Shown here in pieces: positions 54,872-62,733 of a stretch of 64,000 nt of DNA (the stretch's first letter is position 1; each line of letters opens with the position of its first letter). The DNA is taken from NCBI RefSeq assembly GCF_000484695.1, contig NZ_AXVR01000024.1:1-64000 (forward strand), in the 5' to 3' direction. The notes under the pieces are model-generated. The model did no database searches, was not told where the DNA came from, and saw nothing but the letters and a program-made list of their open reading frames with translations. The position numbers and the translations under genes are program-made. The stretch is from Salinispora cortesiana (lineage in GTDB: Bacteria; Actinomycetota; Actinomycetes; Mycobacteriales; Micromonosporaceae).

Positions 54872-55687
54872 ATGGCGGGGCGTTACGACCATGACGTGTT
54901 GGCGGGAGACTGGCGGCGGCGCCGGGTCACCCCGGAGGTGGCCGCGGAGCCCGACCTGGTGGTCGAGGACGCCGACTCGGGGTTTTGCGGCGCGGTGGTC
55001 GGGTTTGAGGCCGGCGCGGTGGTGCTCGAGGATCGGCACCGACGGCGGCGTACCTTTCCCCTGCTGCCGGCGGCATTCCTGCTCGATGGTGAGCCGGTGA
55101 CGCTGCGCCGCCCCTCCCGGGCAAAAGTGCCGGCCGCTCGGCGGCGGACCGCCTCCGGCTCGATCGCCGTCGACAACGTCCGCGCCCAGGTGGCGAAGGC
55201 GAGCCGGATCTGGGTGGAGGGGGTGCACGACGCCGCGTTGGTGGAGCGGATCTGGGGCGACGACCTGCGCGTCGAGGGCGTGGTGGTGGAGCCGCTGGAC
55301 GGGATAGACGATCTCGACGCCCGGGTACGCGACTTCGCCCCCGGCCCGGGCCGGCGGCTCGGCGTACTTGTTGATCACCTTGTCCCCGGTTCCAAGGAGA
55401 GTCGGGTGGTGGCCCGGGTGACCTCGCCGCACGTACTGGTGACCGGGCACCCCTACGTGGACGTGTGGCAGGCGGTACGGCCGGCCGCACTGAACATCTC
55501 TGCCTGGCCGGTGGTGCCGCCCGGGCAGCCCTGGAAAGAGGGGGTTTGTGCGGCGCTCGGGGTGGCCGAACCCGCCGAGTTGTGGCGGCGGATTCTGTCC
55601 CGGGTGAACTCCTTCGCCGATGTCGAGACGCCGTTGATCAATTCAATGGAGCGGTTAATCGATTTCGTCACCGAACCGGCCCCCTGA
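54872..55687 (+). CDS. DUF3097 domain protein
   Basis: 271 residues matching the actinobacterial DUF3097 family: YDHDVLAGDWRRRRVTPEV, a Sm-like/beta start (FCGAVVGFEAGAVVLEDR), then a Toprim-like core ASRIWVEGVHDAALVERIWG and LVDHLVPGSKESRV. The Toprim-like WVEGxxDAxLVE motif and acidic residues suggest nucleic acid or phosphoryl chemistry; function unproven. Confidence 0.85.
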   Translation: MAGRYDHDVLAGDWRRRRVTPEVAAEPDLVVEDADSGFCGAVVGFEAGAVVLEDRHRRRRTFPLLPAAFLLDGEPVTLRRPSRAKVPAARRRTASGSIAVDNVRAQVAKASRIWVEGVHDAALVERIWGDDLRVEGVVVEPLDGIDDLDARVRDFAPGPGRRLGVLVDHLVPGSKESRVVARVTSPHVLVTGHPYVDVWQAVRPAALNISAWPVVPPGQPWKEGVCAALGVAEPAELWRRILSRVNSFADVETPLINSMERLIDFVTEPAP

Positions 55688-55872
55688 GCCTGGCGGCCCC
55701 CTGAGCCCGGCGGAATCCCGACCCCGGGTGGGCTTGCCGGAGTCCGGCGGAGTGTCCTGGCTGACCCGGTTTCGGTTGGCGGACCCGACTTGGACGCGTG
55801 CGAACCACTGCCGCAGGGCTACGGCGAGTTGGCGATTCGATGACACGTGCACCGGCGTGTCACGATCGTGGT

Positions 55873-56343
55873 GTGGACGCGGTGCTGTGGATTGTCGTCG
55901 GGGCGGTGCTCGCCATCGCCGAGATCTTTACGACGACGCTGTTCCTGATCATGTTTTCGGTCGGGGCGTTCGCGGCTGCCGGCGCAGCCGCGCTCGGGGC
56001 GCCCGTGGAGATCCAGGCGGTCGTCTTCGCCGTGGTCTCGGCGCTGACCGTGCTGGGTGCCCGCCCGGCGTTGCGGCGTCGGGCTACCCTCGCCTCGACC
56101 GAGGATCGAACATTCGGTGTCGGAGCGATCGAGGGAAGCACGGCCCTCGTGCTGGAGCGGGTCGACGCCGACAACGGGCTCGTCAAAATCGACGGCGAGC
56201 TGTGGCAGGCCCGTTCCTATGACGCGACCCAAGTCTTCGCGCCGGGGGACCGGGTGCAGGTGATCCAGGTGCGTGGCGCTACCGCGCAGGTGTGGCGGGA
56301 TGATGTTTCCCGGCCCGGCGAGCTACCTGAGACGAAAAGGTGA
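55873..56343 (+). CDS. NfeD-like membrane protein
   Basis: 156 residues: membrane helices (VLWIVVGAVLAIAEIFTTTL and later helices to about residue 75) and a C-terminal OB-fold (EGSTALVLERVDADNGLVKI then WQARSYD). GTG 55873 matches the family start; a longer frame opens at 55798. NfeD proteins pair with SPFH proteins; the stomatin-like gene follows by 4 bp. Confidence 0.87.
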   Translation: MDAVLWIVVGAVLAIAEIFTTTLFLIMFSVGAFAAAGAAALGAPVEIQAVVFAVVSALTVLGARPALRRRATLASTEDRTFGVGAIEGSTALVLERVDADNGLVKIDGELWQARSYDATQVFAPGDRVQVIQVRGATAQVWRDDVSRPGELPETKR

Positions 56344-56347
56344 GTAG

Positions 56348-57457
56348 ATGGACTTCCTGTTGCCGGTCCTGTTGATAGCTCTGGCGATCATTGGCGTGGT
56401 GACCCTGGCCCAGGCGGTGCGGATCGTGCCGCAGCAGCGCCAGGACGTGGTGGAGCGGCTCGGCCGCTACCAGCGCACCCTCAACCCGGGGCTGAACATG
56501 CTGGTGCCCTTCATCGACGCGGTACGCACCAAGGTCGACATGCGCGAGCAGGTGGTCAGCTTCCCACCGCAGCCGGTCATCACCTCGGACAACCTGGTCG
56601 TCTCGATCGACACTGTGCTCTATTTCAAGGTGGTGGACTCCTTCCACGCCACCTACGAGATCTCGAACTTCCTGCAGGCCATCGAGCAGCTCACGGTGAC
56701 CACACTGCGTAATGTCATCGGCTCTCTCGATCTGGAGCGGGCGTTGACCAGCCGGGAGGAGATCAACCGGCACCTCTCCGGCGTGCTGGACGAGACCACC
56801 GGCCGCTGGGGCATCAAGGTGACCCGGGTGGAGATCAAGGCGATCGAGCCGCCGCCGAGCATTCGGGACTCGATGGAGAAGCAGATGCGCGCCGAGCGGG
56901 ACCGTCGGGCCGCGATCCTCACCGCCGAGGGGCACAAGGAGTCGCAGATCCTCACCGCCGAGGGTGAGAAGCAGGCGGCGGTGCTGCGCGCCGACGGTGA
57001 CCGGCAGGCCCGCATCCTGGAGGCCGAGGGGCAGGCGAAGGCGGTCCGTACCGTCTTCGACGCCATCCACCAGGCGAACCCGAGCCAGAAGGTGCTCGCC
57101 TACCAGTACCTGCAGGCGCTGCCGCAGATCGCCAACGGCTCCGCCAACAAGGTCTGGATCGTCCCGGCCGAGTTGACCAAGGCGTTGGAGGGCATGGGCG
57201 GCGCGTTGGGAGGCCTGAGCCAGATGGCCGGTGACGCACCGTCACCGGAGGCATCCGACGGGGCCAGCCAGGTCGAACGGGAGGCCGATGAGGCCGCACA
57301 GGCCGCCGCGGCTGCCGCGCGGGAAGTCCACGACGAGGTACGCGTCGCCGAGGCGCAGGCCGCCGGGAGCGCGGAGCCGAAGGGGCTGCCCGCACCCGAG
57401 CCGGTCCCCGCGGAGAGCGTGCTGAACGACGCCACCGACCAGCGCGAGCGGGGCTGA
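56348..57457 (+). CDS. SPFH/Band 7 (stomatin/QmcA-like) membrane protein
   Basis: 369 residues: one N-terminal membrane helix, an SPFH domain (VRIVPQQRQDVVERLGRYQR, NPGLNMLVPFIDAVRTKVDM) and a coiled-coil region (RAERDRRAAILTAEGHKESQ), then an acidic Ala-rich tail. It forms membrane microdomain oligomers with NfeD partners. ATG 56348 is preceded by AAAAGGTGAG. Confidence 0.9.
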   Translation: MDFLLPVLLIALAIIGVVTLAQAVRIVPQQRQDVVERLGRYQRTLNPGLNMLVPFIDAVRTKVDMREQVVSFPPQPVITSDNLVVSIDTVLYFKVVDSFHATYEISNFLQAIEQLTVTTLRNVIGSLDLERALTSREEINRHLSGVLDETTGRWGIKVTRVEIKAIEPPPSIRDSMEKQMRAERDRRAAILTAEGHKESQILTAEGEKQAAVLRADGDRQARILEAEGQAKAVRTVFDAIHQANPSQKVLAYQYLQALPQIANGSANKVWIVPAELTKALEGMGGALGGLSQMAGDAPSPEASDGASQVEREADEAAQAAAAAAREVHDEVRVAEAQAAGSAEPKGLPAPEPVPAESVLNDATDQRERG

Positions 57458-57596
57458 CCGTCGACATCGCGCGATAACGCGAGAACACCTCATGGGGCGC
57501 TCCGGTGCCTGCCACCATCGGTCGTAAGGCGGGTGGTGACCAGATTTCGGGGCGCCCCGGCGCGTCCCGCACCGCTCGGGCGGAGCGAGGTGACGG

Positions 57597-58418
57597 ATGA
57601 AGAAGGCGGACAGGCAACGCCACTCCTCGGCGTCGGAGGTCGGGGCGCACGACCCGGTCGCGCCACTGGGAACCCGCCGCGCCGGCGGTGGGTTCGGAGT
57701 GTTGCCGTTCATCGGGGACCCGCCGCCGGGCGCGCCGGCTACTGACGCGACCTGGGCCTGGTCGATCCGTCGGCTGGCCCGCGCGGCGGTGTGGCTGCTG
57801 CCCGCGTACGCGATCCTCTACGGAACTGTCTCGATGGCGAGCGACCGGGGTGTCGGCAATACGTCGTACCCGAGCGACGGTCGCCCGCTCTACCTGGTGA
57901 GCTGGCTGCTGGCGACCTGGCTGGGGCTGCTCGCGGTGCTCGCGCTGGCTGGTCTGCTGGCAGCGACCCGAAGCCGGCGGGCTGCGGTGACCGGGCTGCT
58001 GTTCAGCCTCGCTGGCCTGGTGTTGATGTTGCCGTTCGCCGGCTTGGCCGCACAGACGCCGGTCTTCGGCACCACCGCCCGGGTCCTGGTTCTGGTCGGC
58101 TCCGCCTGCTACAGCCTGGGCTGGCTGGCCATCGGTTGGGCGGTCGCCCGTTCCGGCATGTTCAGCATGGGCGACGGCGCGATGTTGATGATCGCGGCGC
58201 CGCTGCTTGGCCTGGCCGGTTCGCTGATTGGTTCGTTGCAGACCTTCGGCGCGATCTTCGCACTGATCGCCGGCATCGGCATCGGCTACCGCTCCGGCCG
58301 TCTGCTGCCCCGGGACATCATTCGCGACGCTACCAATGCCAGTCTCCCGACGACCGCGCCAGCGGCCCCGGCTGCCGGCGGCCCGGCCGGGACCGGCGGA
58401 CCGTTGGCCGCGGGCTGA
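57597..58418 (+). CDS. Conserved polytopic membrane protein, 273 aa
   Basis: About six hydrophobic segments (for example AAVWLLPAYAILYGTVSM, WLLATWLGLLAVLALAGLLA, GAIFALIAGIGIGY) after a polar 50-residue N-terminus. GAGGTGACGG precedes ATG 57597. No recognised family; the late Gly/Ala/Pro tail is typical of high-GC actinobacteria. The 139-bp gap from the SPFH gene holds no gene. Confidence 0.7.
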   Translation: MKKADRQRHSSASEVGAHDPVAPLGTRRAGGGFGVLPFIGDPPPGAPATDATWAWSIRRLARAAVWLLPAYAILYGTVSMASDRGVGNTSYPSDGRPLYLVSWLLATWLGLLAVLALAGLLAATRSRRAAVTGLLFSLAGLVLMLPFAGLAAQTPVFGTTARVLVLVGSACYSLGWLAIGWAVARSGMFSMGDGAMLMIAAPLLGLAGSLIGSLQTFGAIFALIAGIGIGYRSGRLLPRDIIRDATNASLPTTAPAAPAAGGPAGTGGPLAAG

Positions 58419-58576
58419 CCTGTCTCGACCGGACTATCGCGGTGCTGGCAGGTCTATCGTCGGGCTAGTTTCAGACACGTCGGTACCCTCCTCGGCTCTC
58501 CTCCCGCATGGTTGGTGACAGTTCCTGGGTCCGAACGGACTCACGTCACTGCTGACAGCGATGAGGGAGCACACCG

Positions 58577-59026
58577 ATGGAAGCGCGCATGCCAAGTCTG
58601 ACCGGTCCCGACGTGATGACAGCGGTCCAGCATCTCGGCAGGGCGATCCACGCCGGGGGCGTCGCCCCGGGCCTGCTGTCCCTGATTCACCTGCGGATCA
58701 GCCAGATCAATAGCTGCAGCCCATGTGTCTTCGGCGCGGTTCGGTCGGCGAGGGAGGCCGGTGAGACCGAGGAGCGGCTGCACAACGTGACCGCCTGGCG
58801 CGACACGCCCTTCTACACCGAGGCGGAGCGGGCGGCCTTCGCCCTGGCGGAGGCCGCCACCCGAATTCAGGACGGGGCACCGGGCGTGACCGACCAGATT
58901 TGGGACGACGCCACCGAACACTTCACCGAGGAGCAACTGGGTGCGATAACCCTCCAGATCGCACTGGCCAACTTCTTTAATCGCATTAACCACACCATTC
59001 GGGAGCAAGCCGGCAAAGCATGGTAA
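58577..59026 (+). CDS. Carboxymuconolactone decarboxylase/AhpD-like protein
   Basis: 149 residues with the redox CxxC motif in INSCSPCVFGAVR and the downstream helix pattern of AhpD-like alkylhydroperoxidases (WRDTPFYTEAERAAFALAEA). It probably reduces peroxides using a thiol partner. ATG 58577 follows GAGGGAG. It is followed by 260 bp of lower-GC sequence without a gene. Confidence 0.87.
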   Translation: MEARMPSLTGPDVMTAVQHLGRAIHAGGVAPGLLSLIHLRISQINSCSPCVFGAVRSAREAGETEERLHNVTAWRDTPFYTEAERAAFALAEAATRIQDGAPGVTDQIWDDATEHFTEEQLGAITLQIALANFFNRINHTIREQAGKAW

Positions 59027-59287
59027 GAGGGTTTGAGAAGGATTCGGATTGAGGTCGCAAAGGTTCCAGGCCCGTTGACGGCGTGCCGGTTGGCCGCGGG
59101 TGAGTCGGCGGTGGGCGGTCAGTCGGTCTGCGCTCGGCGACCCTTCATCGAGCGATCACCGTAGACCCTTTCTGGCCCGGGGCTGTGCCGACAGCGACAC
59201 GCCACCCATCACGAACAATTCTCACGCACCTTTGATCCTTCTGATACCCTGCCCTCGCCTTGTCCAAAGAGGAGGGACACTGAAGTA

Positions 59288-60175
59288 GTGAAGCTATCAA
59301 GCGTCGCGTCCGTGCTAGTGCTATCAATCGGAATGGCTGTTACCCCGGCGGCGTCTGCCCACGCAGCTACAGACAGAAGTGGGGCGGAACGGCTGAACAT
59401 CCCGGACAGTAGTCCGTGCAAGGCGGGTCGCACGGTTATGCAAGGCATGGTGAAAGGGCCAGAGCAGCAGCTGTACATCATTTTTACAAAGGCAGCCGGC
59501 GCGGAGCCTGTCCTGTCCAGGTGGTTGCGCGACGGCTCAACCTGGGACGGCACCAGCTGGGTCTGCGCCGGGGCGCCAACCTCCATGCCCGCACTCGGCC
59601 ACGGCAACGACCTCGCCTACAACGCGAACTATCTGGGACAGGGTCCGGCCTTGATCGCCACCCAGGGGTCCCAATCCGCGTTTCCCAGCGATGAGGTGAC
59701 AATCATACGCCTGAACGCCGACGGATCTATTGGCACAACCGAAGAAATTCGCCTACCGATAGGCAATATCAGCGGCCTCTGCTACAGTGCGACGGCTGCC
59801 GGCGGAGCCGGCAAATACGCCGCCCGACGGCTGGGTAGCCTATGGACGCATCCCGGCGCCGGTGCGCTGACGAGTGGGTGGACTCTGGTGAAGAGTAACC
59901 TGACGAGTCACGGCAATCGTTCCGACCAGGGCATCGACTGTTCTGAGAACTATATCTGGAACACAAAGTCCATCAATGTATCAACGCCCAGTACCGGGTG
60001 GAACTGGGTGTACCAGTACAACTGGTCTGGAGGTGACGTGGAGACCGACATCGGAATCCCGGGATACAACTTGAGGGATGAGATCGAAGATGTTACCCAT
60101 GTGGGGAGCGAATTCTTCGTCGGTATCAACCGAAACGGCGGGATAGCCGACTCCGTAAAGGTTTTCATCGAATAG
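59288..60175 (+). CDS. Secreted protein, possible helveticin J/TagC-like beta-propeller
   Basis: 295 residues with a signal peptide (VASVLVLSIGMAVTPAASAHA). The mature part is beta-rich with a GHGNDLAYN motif and repeated short strands, which reminds me of the helveticin J/P68-RBP-TagC propeller family; this is a pattern-level guess. Base composition and codon use are visibly lower in GC than the neighbours (many ATA, AAT and TCA codons), hinting at recent acquisition. GTG 59288 has GGAGGG about 10 nt upstream. Alternatives: a cell-wall or phage-tail-like binding protein. Confidence 0.65.
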   Translation: MKLSSVASVLVLSIGMAVTPAASAHAATDRSGAERLNIPDSSPCKAGRTVMQGMVKGPEQQLYIIFTKAAGAEPVLSRWLRDGSTWDGTSWVCAGAPTSMPALGHGNDLAYNANYLGQGPALIATQGSQSAFPSDEVTIIRLNADGSIGTTEEIRLPIGNISGLCYSATAAGGAGKYAARRLGSLWTHPGAGALTSGWTLVKSNLTSHGNRSDQGIDCSENYIWNTKSINVSTPSTGWNWVYQYNWSGGDVETDIGIPGYNLRDEIEDVTHVGSEFFVGINRNGGIADSVKVFIE

Positions 60176-60433
60176 ATTCGAGTCATGGCAGGCGGAGTGC
60201 TGGTACTTCACCTGCTGAGAGGGAGACCAGGTCACCGGGCGGATCCTCGGCGTGCTGCGCCGCAGGGTCCGCGCCGCCCAGGGCCGCACCGCCGCTCGGT
60301 CGGCGCTGAGATTGCTTCGTGGCACTCCCGGTGCCGACCTCCGAACCGCCGCGTATTCGATCTGGATGCGAACACGCGACGGCTCGGGCCGAACGCTGCT
60401 CCCGGAGCCCCGGGTCAGACATGGTGGCCGTGG

Positions 60434-60625
60434 TCAGTCGGCCACACCTATGGCCTGACGGGGGCAGGCCAGCGCCGCCTGCCGGACCTCGTCGTGCTGC
60501 TCGGGTCGCGGCTCTTCCACGAGTAGCCGACCGATGCCGTCGTCGTCCTGGTCGAAGACGTCCGGAGCGGCGAGAACGCACTGTCCGAGGCCGTAGCATC
60601 GGTCCCGATCGAGGTTTACCTTCAC
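60434..60625 (-). CDS. Ferredoxin, P450-partner type
   Basis: 63 residues: MKVNLDRDRCYGLGQCVLAA, then PDVFDQDDDGIGRL and ALACPRQAI, the Cys pattern of small [3Fe-4S] ferredoxins that pass electrons to actinomycete P450s. GTG 60625 overlaps the P450 stop (GTGA), so the two are coupled. It ends the transcript; about 260 bp to the next gene holds nothing evident. Confidence 0.88.
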   Translation of the reverse strand: MKVNLDRDRCYGLGQCVLAAPDVFDQDDDGIGRLLVEEPRPEQHDEVRQAALACPRQAIGVAD

Positions 60626-61869
60626 CACGTCACGGCCAACTCAGACACCCTGTACATGATGTCCTTGTCCTGTACCTTCAGGTCGGCGTCGCTGTCGGCG
60701 AGGCGCAGGGTGGGAAAGCGTTCCAGCAACCGGCTGTAGACCACCTCGAGCTCCAGCCGGGCCAGGGCGTGGGCCGGACACTGGTGGGGGCCGTAGCCGA
60801 AGGTCAGATGCTGGCGTGCGTTGCGTCGAACATCTAGTTCGTCCGGCCTTTCGAACACCGCGGGATCGCGGTTGGCGAGGGGTGGCAGGGCCACCACCCC
60901 TTCGCCCGCAGTCACTGTTTGGCCGTCGACCTCCACGTCGTCCATGGCCACCCGGGGTATGCCGAATTGGATCATGGGCAGGTAGCGCATCAGCTCGTCC
61001 ACTGCCCCGGGCATCAGGTGGGGCTCGCGCCGCAGCAGTTCGAGCTGGTCGGGATGGCGTAGCAGTGCCGCGACGCCCAAACCGATCATGTGCGCTGTGG
61101 TCTCCTGCCCAGCGGCCATGGTGGTCCAGGCCAGTCTGATCAGCATTTCCCGGGTCAGCTCGCCGGTGGCCAGGTAGCGGCGCACCATGTGTCCCAGCAG
61201 GTCGTCTCGGTCGTGGTGCTCCCGGTCGGTCACCAACTTGTCGAAGTAGGAGACCATGTCCTGCAGGGCGGCGACTTGATCGGCGCTGCTGGTCGATTCC
61301 ATCAGCTTGGCCGCCAGGCCGGTGAACAGTTCGTATTCGCTGAACGGGATGCCGACGAGGTGGCAGGCCACCCGCGACGGAACTACGAACGCGACATGCT
61401 TGACGAGGTCAGCGCCGGGCCCGGCCGCTGCCAGCTGGTCGAGTGCCTCGTCGGTGATCTGGGTGATGACCGGCCGCATGGCCTTCGCCCGCTTGACAGT
61501 GAGTTCGCCGGTCAACATGCGGCGGTAGTACCTGTGCCGCTCGCCGTCCATGGCACCCAGCGTGTCCTTGAGGAGGTCGTCGACCGGTTTGCCAGTCCGA
61601 TTGGGAAACCCTGGATGCGACATGTCGGAACTGAAGCGAGGGTCGCTGAGCGCCGCGCGGACCCCTTTGAAGCTGGTGATCAACCACGATGGATTTCCGT
61701 CGGACATCCTGACCGGTGCCACGGGGCAGCGGCCGCTGAGCTCGGTGTAGGCCTCCGGGGGGTCGAACGGCATGGATCGCTCGAATTGGGGAAACGTGAG
61801 TTCGGGTGCCAGCGTGTGCAGCGGTGTGGCGGTCTCTGGGTCGGGTGCGGCGGCAGAGTGTGACGACAT
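60622..61869 (-). CDS. Cytochrome P450 (CYP105/107-like, bacterial class I)
   Basis: 415 residues with the I-helix AAGQETTAHM, the K-helix ELMRYLP (ExxR type) and the heme loop LTFGYGPHQCPAHALARLE (Cys ligand). ATG 61869 is preceded by GGAG. Such P450s hydroxylate or couple small molecules, often in natural-product pathways. It has its own ferredoxin. Upstream (61976-62233) lies a copy of the lym operon control region, so coexpression with the lym genes is likely; which substrate it oxidises cannot be told from sequence. Confidence 0.9.
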   Translation of the reverse strand: MSSHSAAAPDPETATPLHTLAPELTFPQFERSMPFDPPEAYTELSGRCPVAPVRMSDGNPSWLITSFKGVRAALSDPRFSSDMSHPGFPNRTGKPVDDLLKDTLGAMDGERHRYYRRMLTGELTVKRAKAMRPVITQITDEALDQLAAAGPGADLVKHVAFVVPSRVACHLVGIPFSEYELFTGLAAKLMESTSSADQVAALQDMVSYFDKLVTDREHHDRDDLLGHMVRRYLATGELTREMLIRLAWTTMAAGQETTAHMIGLGVAALLRHPDQLELLRREPHLMPGAVDELMRYLPMIQFGIPRVAMDDVEVDGQTVTAGEGVVALPPLANRDPAVFERPDELDVRRNARQHLTFGYGPHQCPAHALARLELEVVYSRLLERFPTLRLADSDADLKVQDKDIMYRVSELAVTW

Positions 61870-61975
61870 ATGGATTCTCCAGGGGATCGGGATGCGGTTT
61901 CTCCGTTGGCTCCGGACGCAATGCGTGGTGGCGCACGGCAGCGACAGCGCCCGGGCTCCGCCGGCATTGGCTGCC

Positions 61976-62068
61976 TCAGATGCGGTAACAGGGTGGGCGG
62001 GTGCCAGTTGGCGGCCGTCGGAATCGGTCGCCGTTAGTGGCACAGCCTGTGTTTGTTACCTGGAGCAC
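61976..62068 (-). CDS. 30-residue leader-like ORF upstream of P450
   Basis: GTG 62068 has a strong RBS (AAGGAGAGG, 7-nt spacing). Its first codons (MLQVTNT) copy the start of the FMN reductase gene (MLQLTST at 32964); after that it diverges and stops at 61976. The P450 start is 107 bp further on, in another frame. It may be a translated leader, or a remnant of a duplicated promoter plus gene start. Confidence 0.4.
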   Translation of the reverse strand: MLQVTNTGCATNGDRFRRPPTGTRPPCYRI

Positions 62069-62074
62069 GGTCAC

Positions 62075-62233
62075 ACCTCTCCTTCCTCGCGTGCGGACTC
62101 GAAGCCGCGAGCTGCCCCGGGTGATCGGGATGCGCTTCCAGCGCATCCGTCATCCGTCATTCGTCACTCGGGGTCCCCACAAGAGGGGTGTGGCGATGGG
62201 CCTGATGCACATGATCCGTGTCGCAAACACGAC
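62075..62233 (-). promoter_or_regulatory. P450 control region, copy B of the lym operon region
   Basis: See 32971-33121. Copy B has a better inverted repeat TGTCG-TGTTTG-CGACA (minus strand, around 62218-62233), preceded by TTGACA as a possible -35 element. Confidence 0.6.
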
Positions 62234-62733
62234 ATGTCAATCGATGTGTCTCAACGGCTGTCTACTGAATTTATGGGGACGCAACGCCTTCGCCAGCACA
62301 TTCCGCTCTGGGGTGTCCGATCGTGGCGTGTCGCACCAGGAAGCGGGCGGCTCGGCGACAGGCGGACCTGGGAGGCCGCCCCGCACCACTCGGCGTGGAG
62401 CAGCCGGTGCGTGTTCATGCTGGATCGTGTTGATCAAACTCTCAAACAGGTCAAACTCTGCTTTTTAGGTTGAAAGGCAGAGTAACCGTACATCTCATCC
62501 GTGTCGTAGATACATTCGGTCACACTGATGCTCGGCCGAAGGTTGATGGCGAGGCGTTCCAGAAGGTCGCGACTGGGCGCTGTCGTGGGAGTGTTCCCCA
62601 CTGCCTGTTTCCTCCACCCAAGCGACAATCTGGGGCGGTTAGGCCGGGAAACAGCTGGCAGTAGCCGGTGAATTGGCTGACAGTCGTCGCTCAGGTTGGC
62701 TGGTCGACCGACTCCCTGGCAATCCTGGACGCC
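62234..62733. other. 500-bp region without a supported gene
   Basis: This lies between the P450 control region and the PBP gene. The stretch 62430-62530 is AT-richer than its surroundings and may hold the PBP promoter. Frames here are short or antisense and lack an RBS. Confidence 0.5.

Noticed and set aside
60183..60599. 138-aa minus-strand and 113-aa plus-strand ORFs near the ferredoxin
   Set aside because: No RBS, low-complexity Arg-rich sequence, and overlap with the supported ferredoxin frame.
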